The position numbers and the translations under genes are program-made. A stretch of DNA of 64,000 nt from Luscinia megarhynchos. Lineage: Eukaryota > Chordata > Aves > Passeriformes > Turdidae. Of the stretch, positions 26,420 through 40,341 are shown piece by piece. The notes beneath the pieces are model-generated. The model did not search any database. It was not told the origin of the DNA and saw only the letters and a list, made by a program, of their open reading frames with translations. The first letter of the stretch is position 1, and each line of letters starts with the position of its first letter. The DNA is taken from contig JAPFBE010000002.1 of assembly GCA_034336665.1 (NCBI GenBank), forward strand, positions 38,605,406 to 38,669,405, given 5' to 3'.

Positions 26420-26530
26420 TGAATATGGAGGTGCCTGTGCTGGTTATTATTAGATGTATTGTCAGCCTTTGACACTGCTGATCACAAGGCTTGTTGACTC
26501 GTGTGCAGTGTGATCTACTTCATACCTAAG
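26420..26530 (+). mobile_element. Fossil L2/CR1-like LINE, catalytic-region fragment
   Basis: The plus strand at 26444-26485 translates as LLLDVLSAFDTADH. L2 and CR1 reverse transcriptases have LLDLSAAFDTVDH at this place, and the first aspartate of that motif belongs to the catalytic set. The frame meets a stop a few codons later (KAC then stop) and identity fades, so it is a short dead remnant. It comes from a more upstream part of the enzyme than the fragment at 11040, so the two need not derive from one insertion. Borders are approximate. Confidence 0.65.
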
Positions 26531-29500
26531 TTAAGCATTCAGGCAGGTGGTCAACATAACAACTATACCTCTCCCAAGTCTCATTTAAACCCTAGTTTGA
26601 AAGTTCAAGGGGGATTTAAAGCTGGCTTGCTCTCTGCAAAAAGGGAAATTACTGAGGTGAATTTTGCTCTCTGAAGGAGACTCTGGATGTGGATTTGTAT
26701 TTCAGCCTACTGAAATACACCTGTCTCTGTTTAGATCTAGCACTCATTACTGAAAAGGTAGTGCAGTGCATTGGGACACATCTATGGAAATGGAGGCTTT
26801 TTTAGTAGCAGTTTGAAGGTAAAGCAGTCTTTTTCAATCCTTTGCCAGGTCCATGAACACAGCACAACATCCAATTCTGCTTTTGTAATGTAAATTAAGT
26901 GTCATTAAAGACCAGCTGTGCTGCTGGATTTGTTTTTATTTATATACATTGTGTTTATGCTGAAGACATATATCCTTAGAAAGTACTTGTACCTTTTTAG
27001 TAAAGGTTACAATTCTTCTGAAGCATATTTATTTGGACATCTCTGACCAGTGACATTTTGAGATCAAGACCTTTGAGGTTCAGTGTGTAGAACAAAATGT
27101 TACAATTCTTTTGTTTCTGCCATCACATTCATTCATTGAGATGGCTGAAACTGTGCCTGTTGATTTCACAAAGAGCTGTATCTTGCCCTCTTCAAAGCTG
27201 GTGGGCAGGGATGGGAGGGGACAGCAGGGTGGCATTTAGAGAAATATGTCTTCTTCTCCATAGTACTGGTTGTCTTCCCTATGTAAGCTTGGTGATGCCT
27301 CTAATAGCAACTAATTAGGTAATTGGCCTGATTTCCTACAGGAAGATGTGGGTTCTTGTTCTTTACTTTCTGCTTCTGTATCTGTGTAATCATGCTGTGG
27401 GAACAGTCTTGTCACTGTTGTTTCAGCAATGGGACTGGGATTCTTGAGGACAGTAACTGCACAAAGTGATCCAAAGAAGTTTTAGGGAATTTCAGAAGTG
27501 TATCAAACCCCACAGCAGGTCAGGGTCCCTCTTCACACTGAGCTGTCAGCACACTCCATGCGAGCTGGCAGGAAGGGCACCTCCTTCCAGTGCAGCAGCC
27601 TGGGCTCACACATGCCCTCCTCGAGGTGTGGGAGTGGGAGCTGACAGGCATCCAGGCTTTCAGAAGGAGCAAACAATAAAACTTCTGCAAATCGAGATTA
27701 TTCATTGCTCAGAGCTGCTCGCTGGGGAAGGGACCAGAAAAGAAAGCCAGACAAAAGACAGTAGCACACAATGTTTAAGCAAAAACGCTCTGTCCTGCTC
27801 CTGAGTTCTTTAATACATCCTGAAGCAGCACTAGGGACATAGCTTTTTTGCTTAGCAGCTCGTCTTTACATGAGGAAAACAGCCAGTTTAAATGTATTAT
27901 TTGAGCATTGTGATGGCAGGCTGATGTTCACACACAGAGGCTGCCTGACAGTAGCCTAAAGGTAAGTGTCTCTACATGTGTAAGAATGTCAGGAACAATC
28001 GTACATTTAATACATCTTACATTTAATACAATCAGTGATGGATTTGCTCTAGCTTTTTATTTCACTAATTGACTCTGTAACACCTATGTTGTAGCAAATT
28101 GATATTATCTTGACTTCTTTTTTTACAATAAAGGCATGTTTGTAGGACAGTAGGCAATTAATTTACCTACGATTTTCATTACCATTGATGTGGCTACGAT
28201 TTAGTCTTATGGCAGTTCCTGTTCCTGGTGTTTTCCACTAGAGGAGTCTTGGGGGTTTTATCCATGTTTTTGAAAACTAGTGTGGATTTAGAAGAACTTC
28301 TGAAAAAATACTTCTTTTCTTTTAAAATAAGATTCTATTCTTAAAATGCCTACAGCAAGTGTATTTGACTATTTTTAGTACTGTAAATTGGAGCCTAATC
28401 TGCCTTTCCCATCCCTATGCAGTAATACCAATAAGATAAATTAATTTACTCTAGACTTTTATTAGTCCCAGTGTAAACAATATCTAGTGAGACTGAGGTA
28501 GTAAAGACTTTGTATATGTAATTTGGATATGTATTTTCAGGAAAAAATGTAAAAACAATTCAGCTGGCTTACTTTGACCAAATTTGTGTACAAATACAGA
28601 TAGTAGATTAACAATGCATAGTGTGCTCTGTGTGTGTGAACTTCTGACGAGCCCTTGACCCTCAAAGAGGGCAACACCTTCAACAGCAGCATCATATCAT
28701 CGTGTGTGTTCTTGTGTTGAAATTGTTTTTAAAGGTATTAATCACATATTTAATTGAAAAATCCAAAGGCTCAGTTTCAGGAGACAATTTATTCTTTTCA
28801 AGATCTGGTTCAGAAAGTGCCATATTGTTTGGATGACAACTGGATATATTTTTAGTTTGATGTGTTATTTTGGAGAACTGTGACTCATTGTAAATTGGTT
28901 TGGGGCTCTCTGCTTCCTTTGTGTTCTTTTCCCCATGCCTTGTTAAGTTACTTCTCATGCACTCCAGAGATTCTCTTCATGCAGTGGCCTGGTTTTTGTC
29001 TTTTTCTTAATATTGTACAATCTCCCACCACTTACACATGGTCAAAAATTGCATCATCAATTTTATTCCTGTTATAACATTATCCTAGAATCTTCCAAGC
29101 AGATTATCATATGATATCAGTGTAGCAGCAATGTCCCTGGGGCTTCTCTTCCCAGGCAGTATCCTAATAATGTGTTCTCCATGGCATCTTTTCTTTCTCT
29201 ATCTAGCAGTGGACAATTGTTCTGAAAAGTGCTTCTTCCCAGACCTACGGGTCCAGTCTCCTGCTAATTTGTTTAGCAACACAATCACTGCTGCTGTTCC
29301 TAGCAAGATGAATTTCAGTGCTGTGTGGATGCAAAAATACAAGCCACAGATGCCTAAATCTCTTGGAAAGTGAAGCCTTAATTCAATAGGAAACACCAAC
29401 TTTCTTTTGGCTAAACATTTAAAATGTCTTCATAAAAAAAATAAATCATATCATTGAAGCAGTTTCACACTGGTTTTATGCTAAAGCTTGCCAATTTCCC

Positions 29501-32500
29501 AACTGCCTGCTATTCAGTACAAAGACAGGTAGCATCCTCTGTGTGCTTTTTTGACCCAGATTCTTTATTCACTTACGTCAGTGTTTGCAGTAAACAGGAA
29601 TTTGCAATAACCAAGTGCTGAATCCTGTTGTCTTGTGACTGAACTTTTCAATCTTTGAATAACTGCCCAGCAGCAGAATAAAAATGAAGCAAAGGAATAA
29701 AGGCTGAAATACTCAATAGAAATACAAGTGGGGATCATTTAAAAAAATGGTTTATGGAAGCTATACTGGAGAATTTGCATATGTTGCAATTTGCAATCAC
29801 ACCTGCTTTGCCCTGTCCACGATCACTTCTCTATCCCATTCTTGTCATAGTCAATGCACACAGCCTATGCAGAAAAAAAACCAGAGATGTCTGAAGAAAT
29901 TTTCTTCCCAGCCCCCTCCTCTCTGCATTTTTATGGCACTGTTGTCAGCCTAACTGGGTTATGTGTAACTTGGTAAAGCATATTGGAGTGTCATCGCTGT
30001 TCTTGAGCTGGATTTGTGCAAGTTGGCAAAAGTAAAAAAAAATCTACTTTTTCAAAGTTGTAATAACAGTAATAAAAGGAAATCAACTCAAAAGCCTTTA
30101 ACTGATGCAGAGTAAGCTCATACATCTCCCTGGGAGGCAAAGCTGCGATTAGCATGTTTGAATGCCTTACTACAAGTGATACTTTGTGGAAATGCAGCAC
30201 TTCTTGTGGGAATGAAAAGTGCAGTTGCGAAGCGGGCTGTTAATTAACAGAAGAGTTAGTGTAGTGTTTGCTGTGATTTCATCCTAGCTTAACAGAGCAG
30301 AACCAAACTGAACAGACAAAAAAATCAGGCAAGTAAGAGCCTTGTTGTTGTTTCTTACATCCTGAGAATTTGACTTTATACATTATTCTAGTTCCCTGTT
30401 GTCCTGGGGACAGGGAGCTTGGAGGGCAGAAAATACTGGTACTGATTTTAATTCAAGCTTCCAAATGTTATGGAATAGGTACCTCCTATTTTTCTGATGT
30501 TATTTCTAGTTGTTGCAAAGCTTGGAAGTGAACCAAGCAGTTTTATGTTGTGGAAATGGTATCCATGTTTTAGTCTGAGCAGAAGAAATAAGAAGGAAAG
30601 AGAGTCTCTGTAGGGTAAAGGCATCATGTTTAGGTCTCCCTTGTACTGCTCTAATCCCACTGCCTAAGCAAACTCATGTGCACCTGACATCATCTCTGTG
30701 TCAATTCACAAGGCTTGGAATTGTGCTTCAGGTTAAAGTTAGTGGACACTGCTTTGCCACTGACCCAATGAAGGTTATTGTGGTCTGCATGTTCTCAAGA
30801 TTTTAACGAATTACTGTGAACAAATTAGGTGCATTCTGACATCTGATAGACAACATCGCTAAATACATACACTCAGTGAAGATTAGTATTAACAATGCCA
30901 GAAAAACATACCTATTTTTATTAGAAAAGTCCTTCAAATAGGCAGTCCATTCCAGTATTTTAATTGATATCCTATTTTCTTACATGTAAAAAGCAATATT
31001 ACTCGCAACCTGTTGTCAGATGAGAATAACTGATGGATGAAGTTTGCTTTCAGTGTTAAACTGTATGATAATGCAAGGTGACAAAAATGGAGTGAATTAT
31101 ATATCAGTGACAGATGAAAGGTGCTCCATCCAAAGATTCATTGATATTTTGGCATGGCAAAAAGACTCTATGTTCTGTTTTATGAAATTTGCATTTCTTG
31201 CTGCTTCTGAGCTACTGAGCCACTGTGGTGCCTCACATCATACATGCTCATGTTCCAATGGAGAAGAAGACAATACCTTCACATCCTGGGAATCTTAAAG
31301 CAGACTCTTAGCACAGCTTCTTTGGGAAGAGGATTGAGGAATTCTTCCTGCCTCTCCAGCCTCAAGTTCCCATGTTTGCCCAGCAGTAACTGGAGAAAGG
31401 CAGCGATAGCTGTTTTTCTTTGACACTAGCATTAATGAAGATGGTGATTCGTTGTGGTCAAAGAACAGATAATACTGTTCCCAGGTGTTGAGTGTCTTAC
31501 TAAAAACCCCCTCAACAGCAAGAAATGTTTAGGGTTTTTTTGCCTCACCTTCTAGAGTGACTTCACATATTCATGTCTCTGTTCCATTTATTCTTAAGCA
31601 AAATAAACTTTGTAAACTAATTTTCCTTAGCTTAAGGCCTGTATATGAGTACTTAAACCTACATGACTGCAAATGAAGACACCCTTTGCTGTTGAAATGC
31701 ACAGGGTTGTCCCAGGTCTGGTCTGAGGCCAGAGAGCTCTTATGGTGCATGCTCACAACTGCACAGCATGGCAGCAGCACACTGTGATGTCTTCCAGGGT
31801 TTGAGTAGGTCTTCTCTGCCCCTAGTTGTATCACTCATGACACAAATCTTCCCTGAGAGCATGGTTTCTCTGAGGCAGCCTTGCCTTATGCTATGGAGGA
31901 CATCAGGCTATGTCCAAAATGCAAAGTAAAGGCTGGTGGGAACAGCATGGGCAGGTCTGGGATGTGGCTTGCACTCTGTGAACTGGCTGTGAAGGAGCAC
32001 AGCTGCACTAAGTGTGAACCATCACCCACTGCCCTTGGCTGGTACCACTTGGCATCTGGAACACCAAGAAATGCTATACGAAAAAACAGGCTTCTAGACC
32101 CACAAAGACATGTCACTTGTGTTGCAGTTGTTTATTAATTGTGCAGCACTAAACATTAGCAAGAAAAGATTGCTTCATTACTAATATTGGTGAAAAGTCA
32201 AGTGATGTCTTTGTGACCACTCTGAACAGGGCTGCGGTTGTAAGCCCAAAAAATGCAAACTATAGAGCTTTCTTGTTTCCTGTGATCAAGTTATATTCTC
32301 ACATGAATGTGCATAGCAACAACAGCTTCAGAAAACAAAAAGAGTCTTTGTTCAATATAAGTGATTATTCACTCCTTTTTAATCTAGCATAGAGTGACCC
32401 TTTATATTGAGAGGCTCAAATATGTCTGTAAATTTTTTGAGTGCCTAAAATTCTCAGCATATTAAAATTGCTAATTAGAAATGGAAACAGTGGGCATAGC

Positions 32501-34263
32501 AGTTGCAAGGCTTGCAAGGAAGAAGAGGGCAGAATCAAAGGTAGTGCTGCTTTTTTTTTGGCATTGGTCTTTTGCATGCAGTTCTGACTCTCATTTTAAA
32601 AAGTATTGGTGTGTGATGTTATGTAATGCTAATTGTAAAGCAGAACAAAAGTGGATGTGCTATTGGTTAGAACAATGAAGCTTAATGAAGTAAATGCTAG
32701 GGCATTGCCTCCATACTGAGGAGGCTTGCAGTGCAAATTTTTGCTCAGAAAGAAAACCAAACCAATCCAGACTGTGTTTATGAGTGAAGGCTGGTCGAAC
32801 ACTGGGGATTTAATGTCTATGCTGTAAGAGCTGCCACACTTGATTGGTAACAATATAGACTTAAGTTGTGTTTAGCTTTTTTTCCAGATGAAGGAATTCT
32901 GGTGTGTTCCCTAGTAGTTGTAATGCCTGTAGATTTTACTTGGCAGGTGGTGGGAGGTGATCATGGAGTTCTGTGAGGCCACAGGGGTTCACTCTCTTTT
33001 CCTTATGCATCTTTTTTGCTTGAACGGATATATATCAAGACAGAGGCTCTCTTTATATCTGTTTCCACTGTGCACTAACCCCACTGTCAGTGCTTAACAA
33101 CGAGTATATAGCATTGCACTGAAAACCAACTTGAAAAGAACTTTTAAGTGGCAGAAACAAGCTCTTAGAAGTTAGGAAAAGCCAGTGTGTGGTTTCTTCT
33201 GTGTCTCTGATTTGGCCTTACTATTCACACATACTGTGTTACAGTCCCAAATTACATCATTGCAGCCGTTTTTCCAGAGGACCAGCATTCCCTTTGAGCA
33301 TGAGATGTTCAGTGTTCAGGACATGAATCAGTTTGGTGTAATGAATGAGGATGTTGTCAGATAAGTTAATCTAGGAATGGAAGATGGTGTGATGAGGAGC
33401 AAGGATGGCTTCAGGAAGGAAATTACAGTCTTGTGTGTAAATCAGATGAACTGGAGACAGGAGACTTTGCTGCTGGCACTGCCTCGGGGTGGCAGGGAGA
33501 AGGATAAGCAGTGGGGCTAGGAGCTGACTGTGAGCAGTGTGGGAAGGGAGAAGTGCAGCCAGGCATTTCTGTCCCTCTTGGCTACTGGCCATGGGCAAGC
33601 AGACTGCTCTGGTCCCCAAGGTTCCCAGCGCAGTGTGCACAGCTGTGATGGCAGCAAGTGGGGATGGGGGTGTAGCTGTGGGACAAGCTGAGCTTTGGGT
33701 GTTTTGTTGTCCCAAGTCTGGAGGGTGCACACCAGTGGTAGATAATGATCATTCTCTGGTTTGTTACGCAGGGAGAGGGGGTGTCTGTCCAGGTTTGAAG
33801 AGGTGGAAAAATTAATGTTGGCCCAAAGGTAATGTTGGCAGGAGGCCACCAGGCTGCCACGCCTGCAGAAGGCAGCATGGAAAAGTTTGGAGCTGAGAGC
33901 CAGGAACAAGTGTCAATGCAGGTTTTGTTTGAGTGGGCAGGATGTGGGTCATGAGGTTGGACCATAGGGCTGCTAAGGACAGCAGGATCACTAGGAGATG
34001 TTAGAATCCTTGGTAGCTCAGATCTTTGTGGTTTTGTGGTCACTGGCATATACTCTCCAGCTGGCCAGAGCAACAGCCCTTTCCTGATCTAGAGACGCTT
34101 AGTGAGGAGCTGCAGATATTTTGCAGAGCCTTATTTGCATTGGGAAAGGTACTGCAAATTATTAAAATATAGGCAAATATCTTGTTTGATGAAGGATAAA
34201 AACAGAAATAAAGTTAAGCTTTTTAAGCTTAAATCTTTCTGTTGGCCTTTGGTCGAAATATTT
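26531..34263. other. Non-coding, no gene recognised
   Basis: No repeat or gene is identified apart from the small tandem duplication listed separately. At 27640-27840 lies a motif-rich stretch that could be conserved, and a donor-like AAAGGTAAGT follows at 27956-27965. At 33370-34075 the sequence is GC-richer and three minus-strand frames of 119, 130 and 163 codons overlap one another. Because they overlap in different frames on one strand, few-stop composition explains them better than a gene. Confidence 0.55.
28002..28033. repeat. 16-bp tandem duplication
   Basis: Two adjacent copies of TACATTTAATACA plus three further bases, identical apart from those last bases. A small slippage duplication. 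Confidence 0.8.
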
Positions 34264-34568
34264 CTAATTATCAGCAGAGTTAAGAAGAAGCAACACTTCA
34301 GAGTTTGGCATTCCAAGCTCAGGTCTTGATTTCAACCCATCTCCAAATACCACATTAGCAAAGCTGTTGGAATAAGATGGTTGTGGAAAGACATGCTGGG
34401 ATACTGGCATAGAAACAGGACAGTAAAGTTTGCTTTTGGGTCCTTTGAGAAAAGCAGAAAACCTGCTGCTGGTAGTTGTTGTTCCTTGCCACACACTTCA
34501 ATATAAGCATCATCTTTATTCATTCCAGGAGCTTCTAAACTAATCAGATTACTCTTGTGTGGTTCTTC
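34264..34568 (-). other. Possible terminal exon or pseudo-exon
   Basis: On the minus strand an acceptor-like CCCATTTTTGTCTTGCAG ends at 34569. The first frame after it begins EEPHKSNLISLEAPG and continues as MNKDDAYIEV, with an unusually protein-like mix of charged and polar residues. It stays open to a stop at 34332. From 34494 a second frame on the same strand is also open, with S, P and F prominent, and ends in a stop at 34264. The change in which frame looks coding, around 34450-34494, would suggest a frameshift and hence a broken exon, if it is an exon at all. I do not recognise the protein. No partner exons were found, so a decoy acceptor beside chance frames remains possible. Confidence 0.22.
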
Positions 34569-37500
34569 CTGCAAGACAAAAATGGGTTTAAATCCATTCT
34601 AGATGAGCAAGGAGAATTCAGTTAATAACACTGAACCATTTACACTGGAGTGCCAGCAGATCACTAAAATAAATTCAAGTTGCTTGGCATACCTTTGACA
34701 GGCCATCTGCTTCTGAATTTCATCTGGTAACATCTAGGCCCAAGTGCTTTTCTAAAACAGAGGAGAAAAGTTGTCTTGGAGAAATAGCGTCGGCATTTTT
34801 ACTGTGTTAAAATTCACTTATAAGCATTTTGTGTACCACTTCTCAATGAGCAGGTGGTAATTTTAACAGTAAGGCTTACACTTTGTCTTCTTTCTGGGAT
34901 CTTGAAACATTTTTGAAATGTGAAAGAACATTTTCATTCAGTAATCAAAATGTGTTTTCAATAAAGCTTTCATTTTCTTAGAAAGTTATAATTAATATAT
35001 AAGAAGGCACAGAAAACATGTTTTTCTTCTCTTGACTTTTCAGTCCTTATTGAGCATTTAGCTGTCACAGCTTACTGGAAAACAATGTATGCTGCTCTTT
35101 TCAAAAGAAAAGGGATCACACCTATATTTTGATGTGTGAATTGTTGAAGAAAATTTGCAGGTTAATTTAGCTTCGTGATTTGACAGATCTTTCCAATTTG
35201 GTTACCGGTGAACACTGCAGCTCTAAGACTGATGAAGGTGGAGGTAGTAAGAAATGACCACTCCAGTTGTTTTGCCAGCAGAAAGGCAGTTCATGGCACA
35301 TTGTTGAGACATTCAGCTCCACAAATGTCCTCTTCCATTCATGGAGGAGGTCAGCATGATCGAGAAACAGGGAGGAATTGCCAACAGATGGCAAGCTTTC
35401 ATGTGGCCACATGAAAACAGCAGAAAATTTTTGCCCTAGCCAACTAGAAATGGGGAAAATGCCTATGGAAAAATTGTAGCATCTGATTCTTCAGTACCAT
35501 CCGTTCCGTATAGACAAGTGTGGCTACACAAGAGTTTTCTCAGCCAGCAAAGCTATTTTAATGGGGCACCATTCCTGCACAGTTATTCACCCACTTCCAT
35601 GCTGTGCCAGATGATTATATGTAGGGCTGTGCTACAAGCCAGATGCAGACTTTGGGTTTATTTTTTGATTTGGTTTGGTTTGGTTTTCAAATCAAATCAC
35701 TTCCACTTTTGTTCAGTGTATAGTTGCATCAGCATAACTGAGGGGATGGAGGACTGCACGAAAGAAGCAAATATAGAGAAAAAAGTGTGAAGACTTCTTA
35801 AAACTGCATTTGTCATCACATTACACGTCTCTGTATCTCTGCTTTCATTTTTGCAGGGTGAAAGTGTGCAGTGCCTCTGTTCTGCTGTGACAGAACCTTC
35901 TTAGGAGTTTTCTAATGAAAGAGAAAGGGGAATTGTCAGAAAAAAAGAACATTATCTGGCATTTCCCAAATAGTTTATGGAAACAAAGCAGTTTCAGCAT
36001 CTTCTAATTAAATTTTCCTCATCTGTCAGGCTATGGAAGGGGAGGCTGCTGAGGATGTGAAAGCAATAGCATGTCTATGGGAGATAAGGATGTGCAATGT
36101 GCACATGGGCTTGCCTGCTGAGACACCAGGAGGTTGGGAGTCTGAGCTGTAAGTGGCTCAGGGTCACTTACAGTTTATACACACACACACACACACATAT
36201 ATATACATACATAGAGGGGAGTGTTCGATTAATTTGAAATTATTTTTTATTCTGTTACATTATGCATGAAACCGTAGTTTGAAACCAGCAACTTTTAAAC
36301 AAACTGTTAAATGAGAAACTTTTTGTTTGGATCTCTCAGCGCCTCAGGTACTTATAAACCAGGTCGTGTTAAATTGATTAATACTATTTTGTAATGTCAA
36401 TTCAAGCCAGATTGCCCTATGATGGGATAAACCAAGTTGGATGCACTCACAACCATCTTTGAATGCCAGTTGCTGTATGTTGTCCAGTCAGTTTGTTATT
36501 CACTGTGAGCAGTTCACGATAAACCTGGAGATAGATAAATCAAACCCAGTACACCAGAGAGTGGCAAACACATTTGGAACTTTATTTTCTTTGCAGACAA
36601 TTTACCAACAGGATAAAAACATGGTATTTGTCAAACTGCTGACAAGCAGTGGTTGATCTAGATCCATTTGTTCACTGTACTCACTTAACTTCTCCAGTAT
36701 TGCAAGATTTTGGATTTAATCTTCTTTGGTGCCAGTATATGATAAATTGTAACTCCGTCACAAAAAAATGTGTTGTCATAAAGCACCTTAAAGCAGGGAT
36801 GCGTACAAAAATAAGTGGATTAGCCTTCACATACCAGGAGCTAAAAGGACATGGAATCCTCAAAATTAAATTTATTTGAAAAGCAAACTCAAATGAAGCC
36901 AGCACTTTTAATCTACTAAAGATGTAAATGGTTGCTCATCTTGCAGAGTTCAAGGTAATGTTGCAAGGATAAGACCCAATTCTGTATACTTTCAGTCAGA
37001 GTGAAATTAAGGGCATCTCCTGTGTTTACAGCATTGAATATCAAGTGAACATAGTACAGCTTGTACACAGTAAGCACAATAAAGTGCTTCTTGTTGGTAT
37101 GTGTTTCTGGCCACATACTGGCCTGGAAGGTTGCATTGACATGGCTTTAGCACCCAAGAGCTTCATATTCCTGTCCCTCAAGAGCCCATGTTGGCAGAAA
37201 CTGCAGTATTGATCTGGTTAACCCTTACTAGAAAGCAGACTAATGCTCTCACAGCTAAGCTGTAGTTTCCATTTGCTTTGGTCCTTTGTAGCTGTGGAGG
37301 CCTTGGTGTCCTTGCTATGAGCTCAGTGAGTCCCCAGGTAGTCCGAGGGATGTTATTGACTGGCTTCATTGGCTGCAGAATTTGCAGCACAGGGCTGTAA
37401 GTTTGTGAATCTTGAGGCTGCAATGGTAGGATGCATAGGACTAAACAGCAGGCCTGGGCTTGGCCAGGATTCATGCAGGATCTGGGGAGACAGCTGTAGT

Positions 37501-40341
37501 GTAGGAAATGGCATGATGGTTGATGACTTCAGCTGCACCTGAGACCTTGGACTGGTTTCTGTATATTCTGGCTGCACCCAGCAGAGGAAACGCTGGGCAT
37601 GGGCTTTTGCCCATCAGAACCTGGGCTTCAGGGTAACTGCATTTTCTGTGGTGTGTGTGCTGTCAGTGCAGGGCTTTGTGACTGTCTTCAGTCATGGCTA
37701 GCCGTGGGGTGAAGAGACAGGGGACAGTGTCCCTCTTCCACATGGAGGCACAACTCCTTCCTCTCACAGTCCAGAAAAGTGCATTTATGTCCAAGCAAGA
37801 AGAGAACAGGCCAAGGAAAGGGGGCTTTTCCCTCAAAGCTCAGATTGAAACTGCTCTGGGCAAGATCTGAAAAGAGGAAAGGGAGAGAGTGTGGCCATGG
37901 GTTCCTGCTTTGTTATTCTACCAGCTACATGATATTTGCTAGCTGCCACTTCATCCAGCATAGACCTCTCTCTGAGAAGGGCTATTATTATTCTAATACA
38001 TGCTGCAAAACTGTTTTGTAATTAAAACTGGAAAGTGGGATTTGGAATGTCCCTTCATGCAAATAATAAGACTCTGTTTAAAATTACAAAGGAAACAGCA
38101 ATAGGATAACTCAGTTTTCCATGAAAGAGCTGTTTTCATTAAAATCTTGCAAGCAGCCTGTCTTAGTTATTTATTTATGCATTTAAGGGAGAGACCAACA
38201 AGATGCCTTTTGTTATAGTCTGTGCACAAATTTGCTTTCAGCCAAACCTACATGTCTCAGTTACAAGTCTATATTTTCCTAGAATATGTGAGTCATTTTA
38301 TCCTCCATTACATGGATTCTTGATTTTTTTTTTAAGTATGTCATCTGAAAGGAATTTCATAGCCACAAGTAAGAAACTGGTCTGATGATCTGGTGACAAA
38401 ATTAGTAACTGCATATCTCATTTTCTAAAAGAATTCAGCTGTTAGTATATTCAGTCTGCACTTAAAGCTAGCTAGGTTGTGTTAGTAGTCCATTGGTAAG
38501 GAGGATGTAAGATCCATTGAGTTCTGAATTTACTTCCAAAAGCTGGACAGCAAAACCGTAATTTTCAGAAGTGCCAGGATGTCAGCAACAGGGAAGTGGT
38601 GTGAGGGGGTGTGTGGGGGAAGGAAGAGAGCATGGAAGCTGTAACTATTCCTCCACATCAGCTTCTGTGATTCAGGGAATCAAAAGACTTGGATTATGTA
38701 TTTGCATGACCTGAAAAGTACTGCTTCTTAAGTATTTAGTCAGCTTTGCATTTCTCTGTTGTTTTGCTATTATTTTTGCTATTACTATTAAGAGTACAGT
38801 AACATTTCAGTATTGCAGTTATCTTGGTTGTCTGTATTCCTTAGAGAACTGACTTCCACTGTTTTCAGCTGCAACTGATATTTGACATATTTTTTAGGTA
38901 ACAGAAATAGAAATTTTGGACTAGTTTTTTCCTTTAGGAATTCTTAACAAAGCGTCTTGCAGAAATTTGGAATATTTGGATTTAAGTCTCTTGAACTAGC
39001 TGGCAGGGACCTATAGCAGGGAAGAAGGCAGGCAGCATGGCTCAAAGTGAGAAGAGTTTGCCTACAGCTTGAGGATATCGTCACAGATATGCCTCCATTA
39101 ACACATACACACCTCATATAAAACATGGTGCCTTAGGCTTTAAAACTACATCTTTGAAGAAATACTCTGGGAGTCAGTGATGTGATTTTGGAGGTTTTGG
39201 GGGTTTTTGTTTAGCTAGCCATAATGACAAACTACCTGTGTAATTCTTTTCCAAGGTCCTAATGTTTCAACAGAATTTATGCCGCTCAGACTTCAGAAAA
39301 AAAAAGAAGAAACATACAAAATTATTAAAATTATTATGTTCAACATTTCCAGACTGTCTACATATTTTTTCTGCAATTTTTCCATTAACCAAATCCATCA
39401 CAATGAGAAATTGTGAAGTAGAGTCTTCTGGAGGCTATCAGTAAAGCCCAGTTAATCCTTCAGACTGGTTCACCACATTTCCTATTTAGATCACAGGGAA
39501 ATTAAGGGAAACAGAAAGAAACAATTAACACATCAGGTATGTCTGATATATCCTTTTCCTAAAATTGCCTTGGTTTTCACCCTCTTATTTCACAGACATC
39601 CACCACTGGCCTTTCATAATCAACAGGTTGCTGTAGAAATTGTAAAGGAGTGTTTCTCTCTAGAAGTCACACCCACCAGGGGTTGTGCTGTTCTCCTTTA
39701 CATGGTTTTTACATGCCTGATATGCTCCTGAAAGGCCCGGTTTGTGCCCAGAAAAGCCCTCCCTGTGACCTCTCAGTCTGCACTCATTGTGCTCACAGAT
39801 CAGGGAAGCTGGGTCATTAATTTTATATATCCACAGAAACTGTGCTTCTGCAGCAGTGCTGCCTGCTTTTGTTTGGTGCTGCAGTTTACGGGTCAGAAGT
39901 GCATGGACTTAATATTTTATTTCTGCCTCTTCCATGCCAGAAAGGCAGGACAAGTGTACCCTTGCCTGTCACTGTGGCAAAGGCTTTTCATCCTGTGAGG
40001 TGCTGAGAATTTGTGCCTCAGCTCCATAGGGGACTCAGAGTAATCTGGGGCACGTCTGTAGCCTATGGCCAATCCAAACTGACATTTGCATTGGCAAGAA
40101 CAATACATAATCTGACATTTGTATATAGAACGACTGTGTGAGGAAATAGTGGTTGCTGCTGCATTTTATGTGATCAGAATAATAGCTTTGAGCACTGGGC
40201 TGATATAACCAGTTTTATGCATGTAAGACTCTGTCAGAATAAACAGATATATATGTATATGTGCATTGCATGGCTGATCTCTCAATTATCTTGATTTTAC
40301 ATCACAGTACAGTGTGGGAAGACTCTAGATAGCGTGACTGA
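34569..40341. other. Non-coding, no gene recognised
   Basis: One dinucleotide microsatellite is listed separately. Otherwise this is AT-rich to average sequence with short random frames. Between 37180 and 37580 two minus-strand frames overlap in a GC-richer patch without any recognisable domain. Confidence 0.55.
36179..36214. repeat. (AC)9 then (AT)n microsatellite
   Basis: Nine AC units pass into ATATATATA and then ACATACATAG. It is the longest dinucleotide repeat in the window and the likeliest to be variable between individuals. Confidence 0.92.

Noticed and set aside
28692..28958. 88-codon minus-strand ATG frame with charged, protein-like composition
   Set aside because: The sequence is K/N/T-rich as expected from AT-rich DNA. 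No domain or splice context supports it.
33582..34073. Longest open frame in the window (163 codons, minus strand)
   Set aside because: Two other minus-strand frames overlap it, the translation is dominated by P, S, T and H with no domain, and it lies in a GC-richer patch where stops are rarer.
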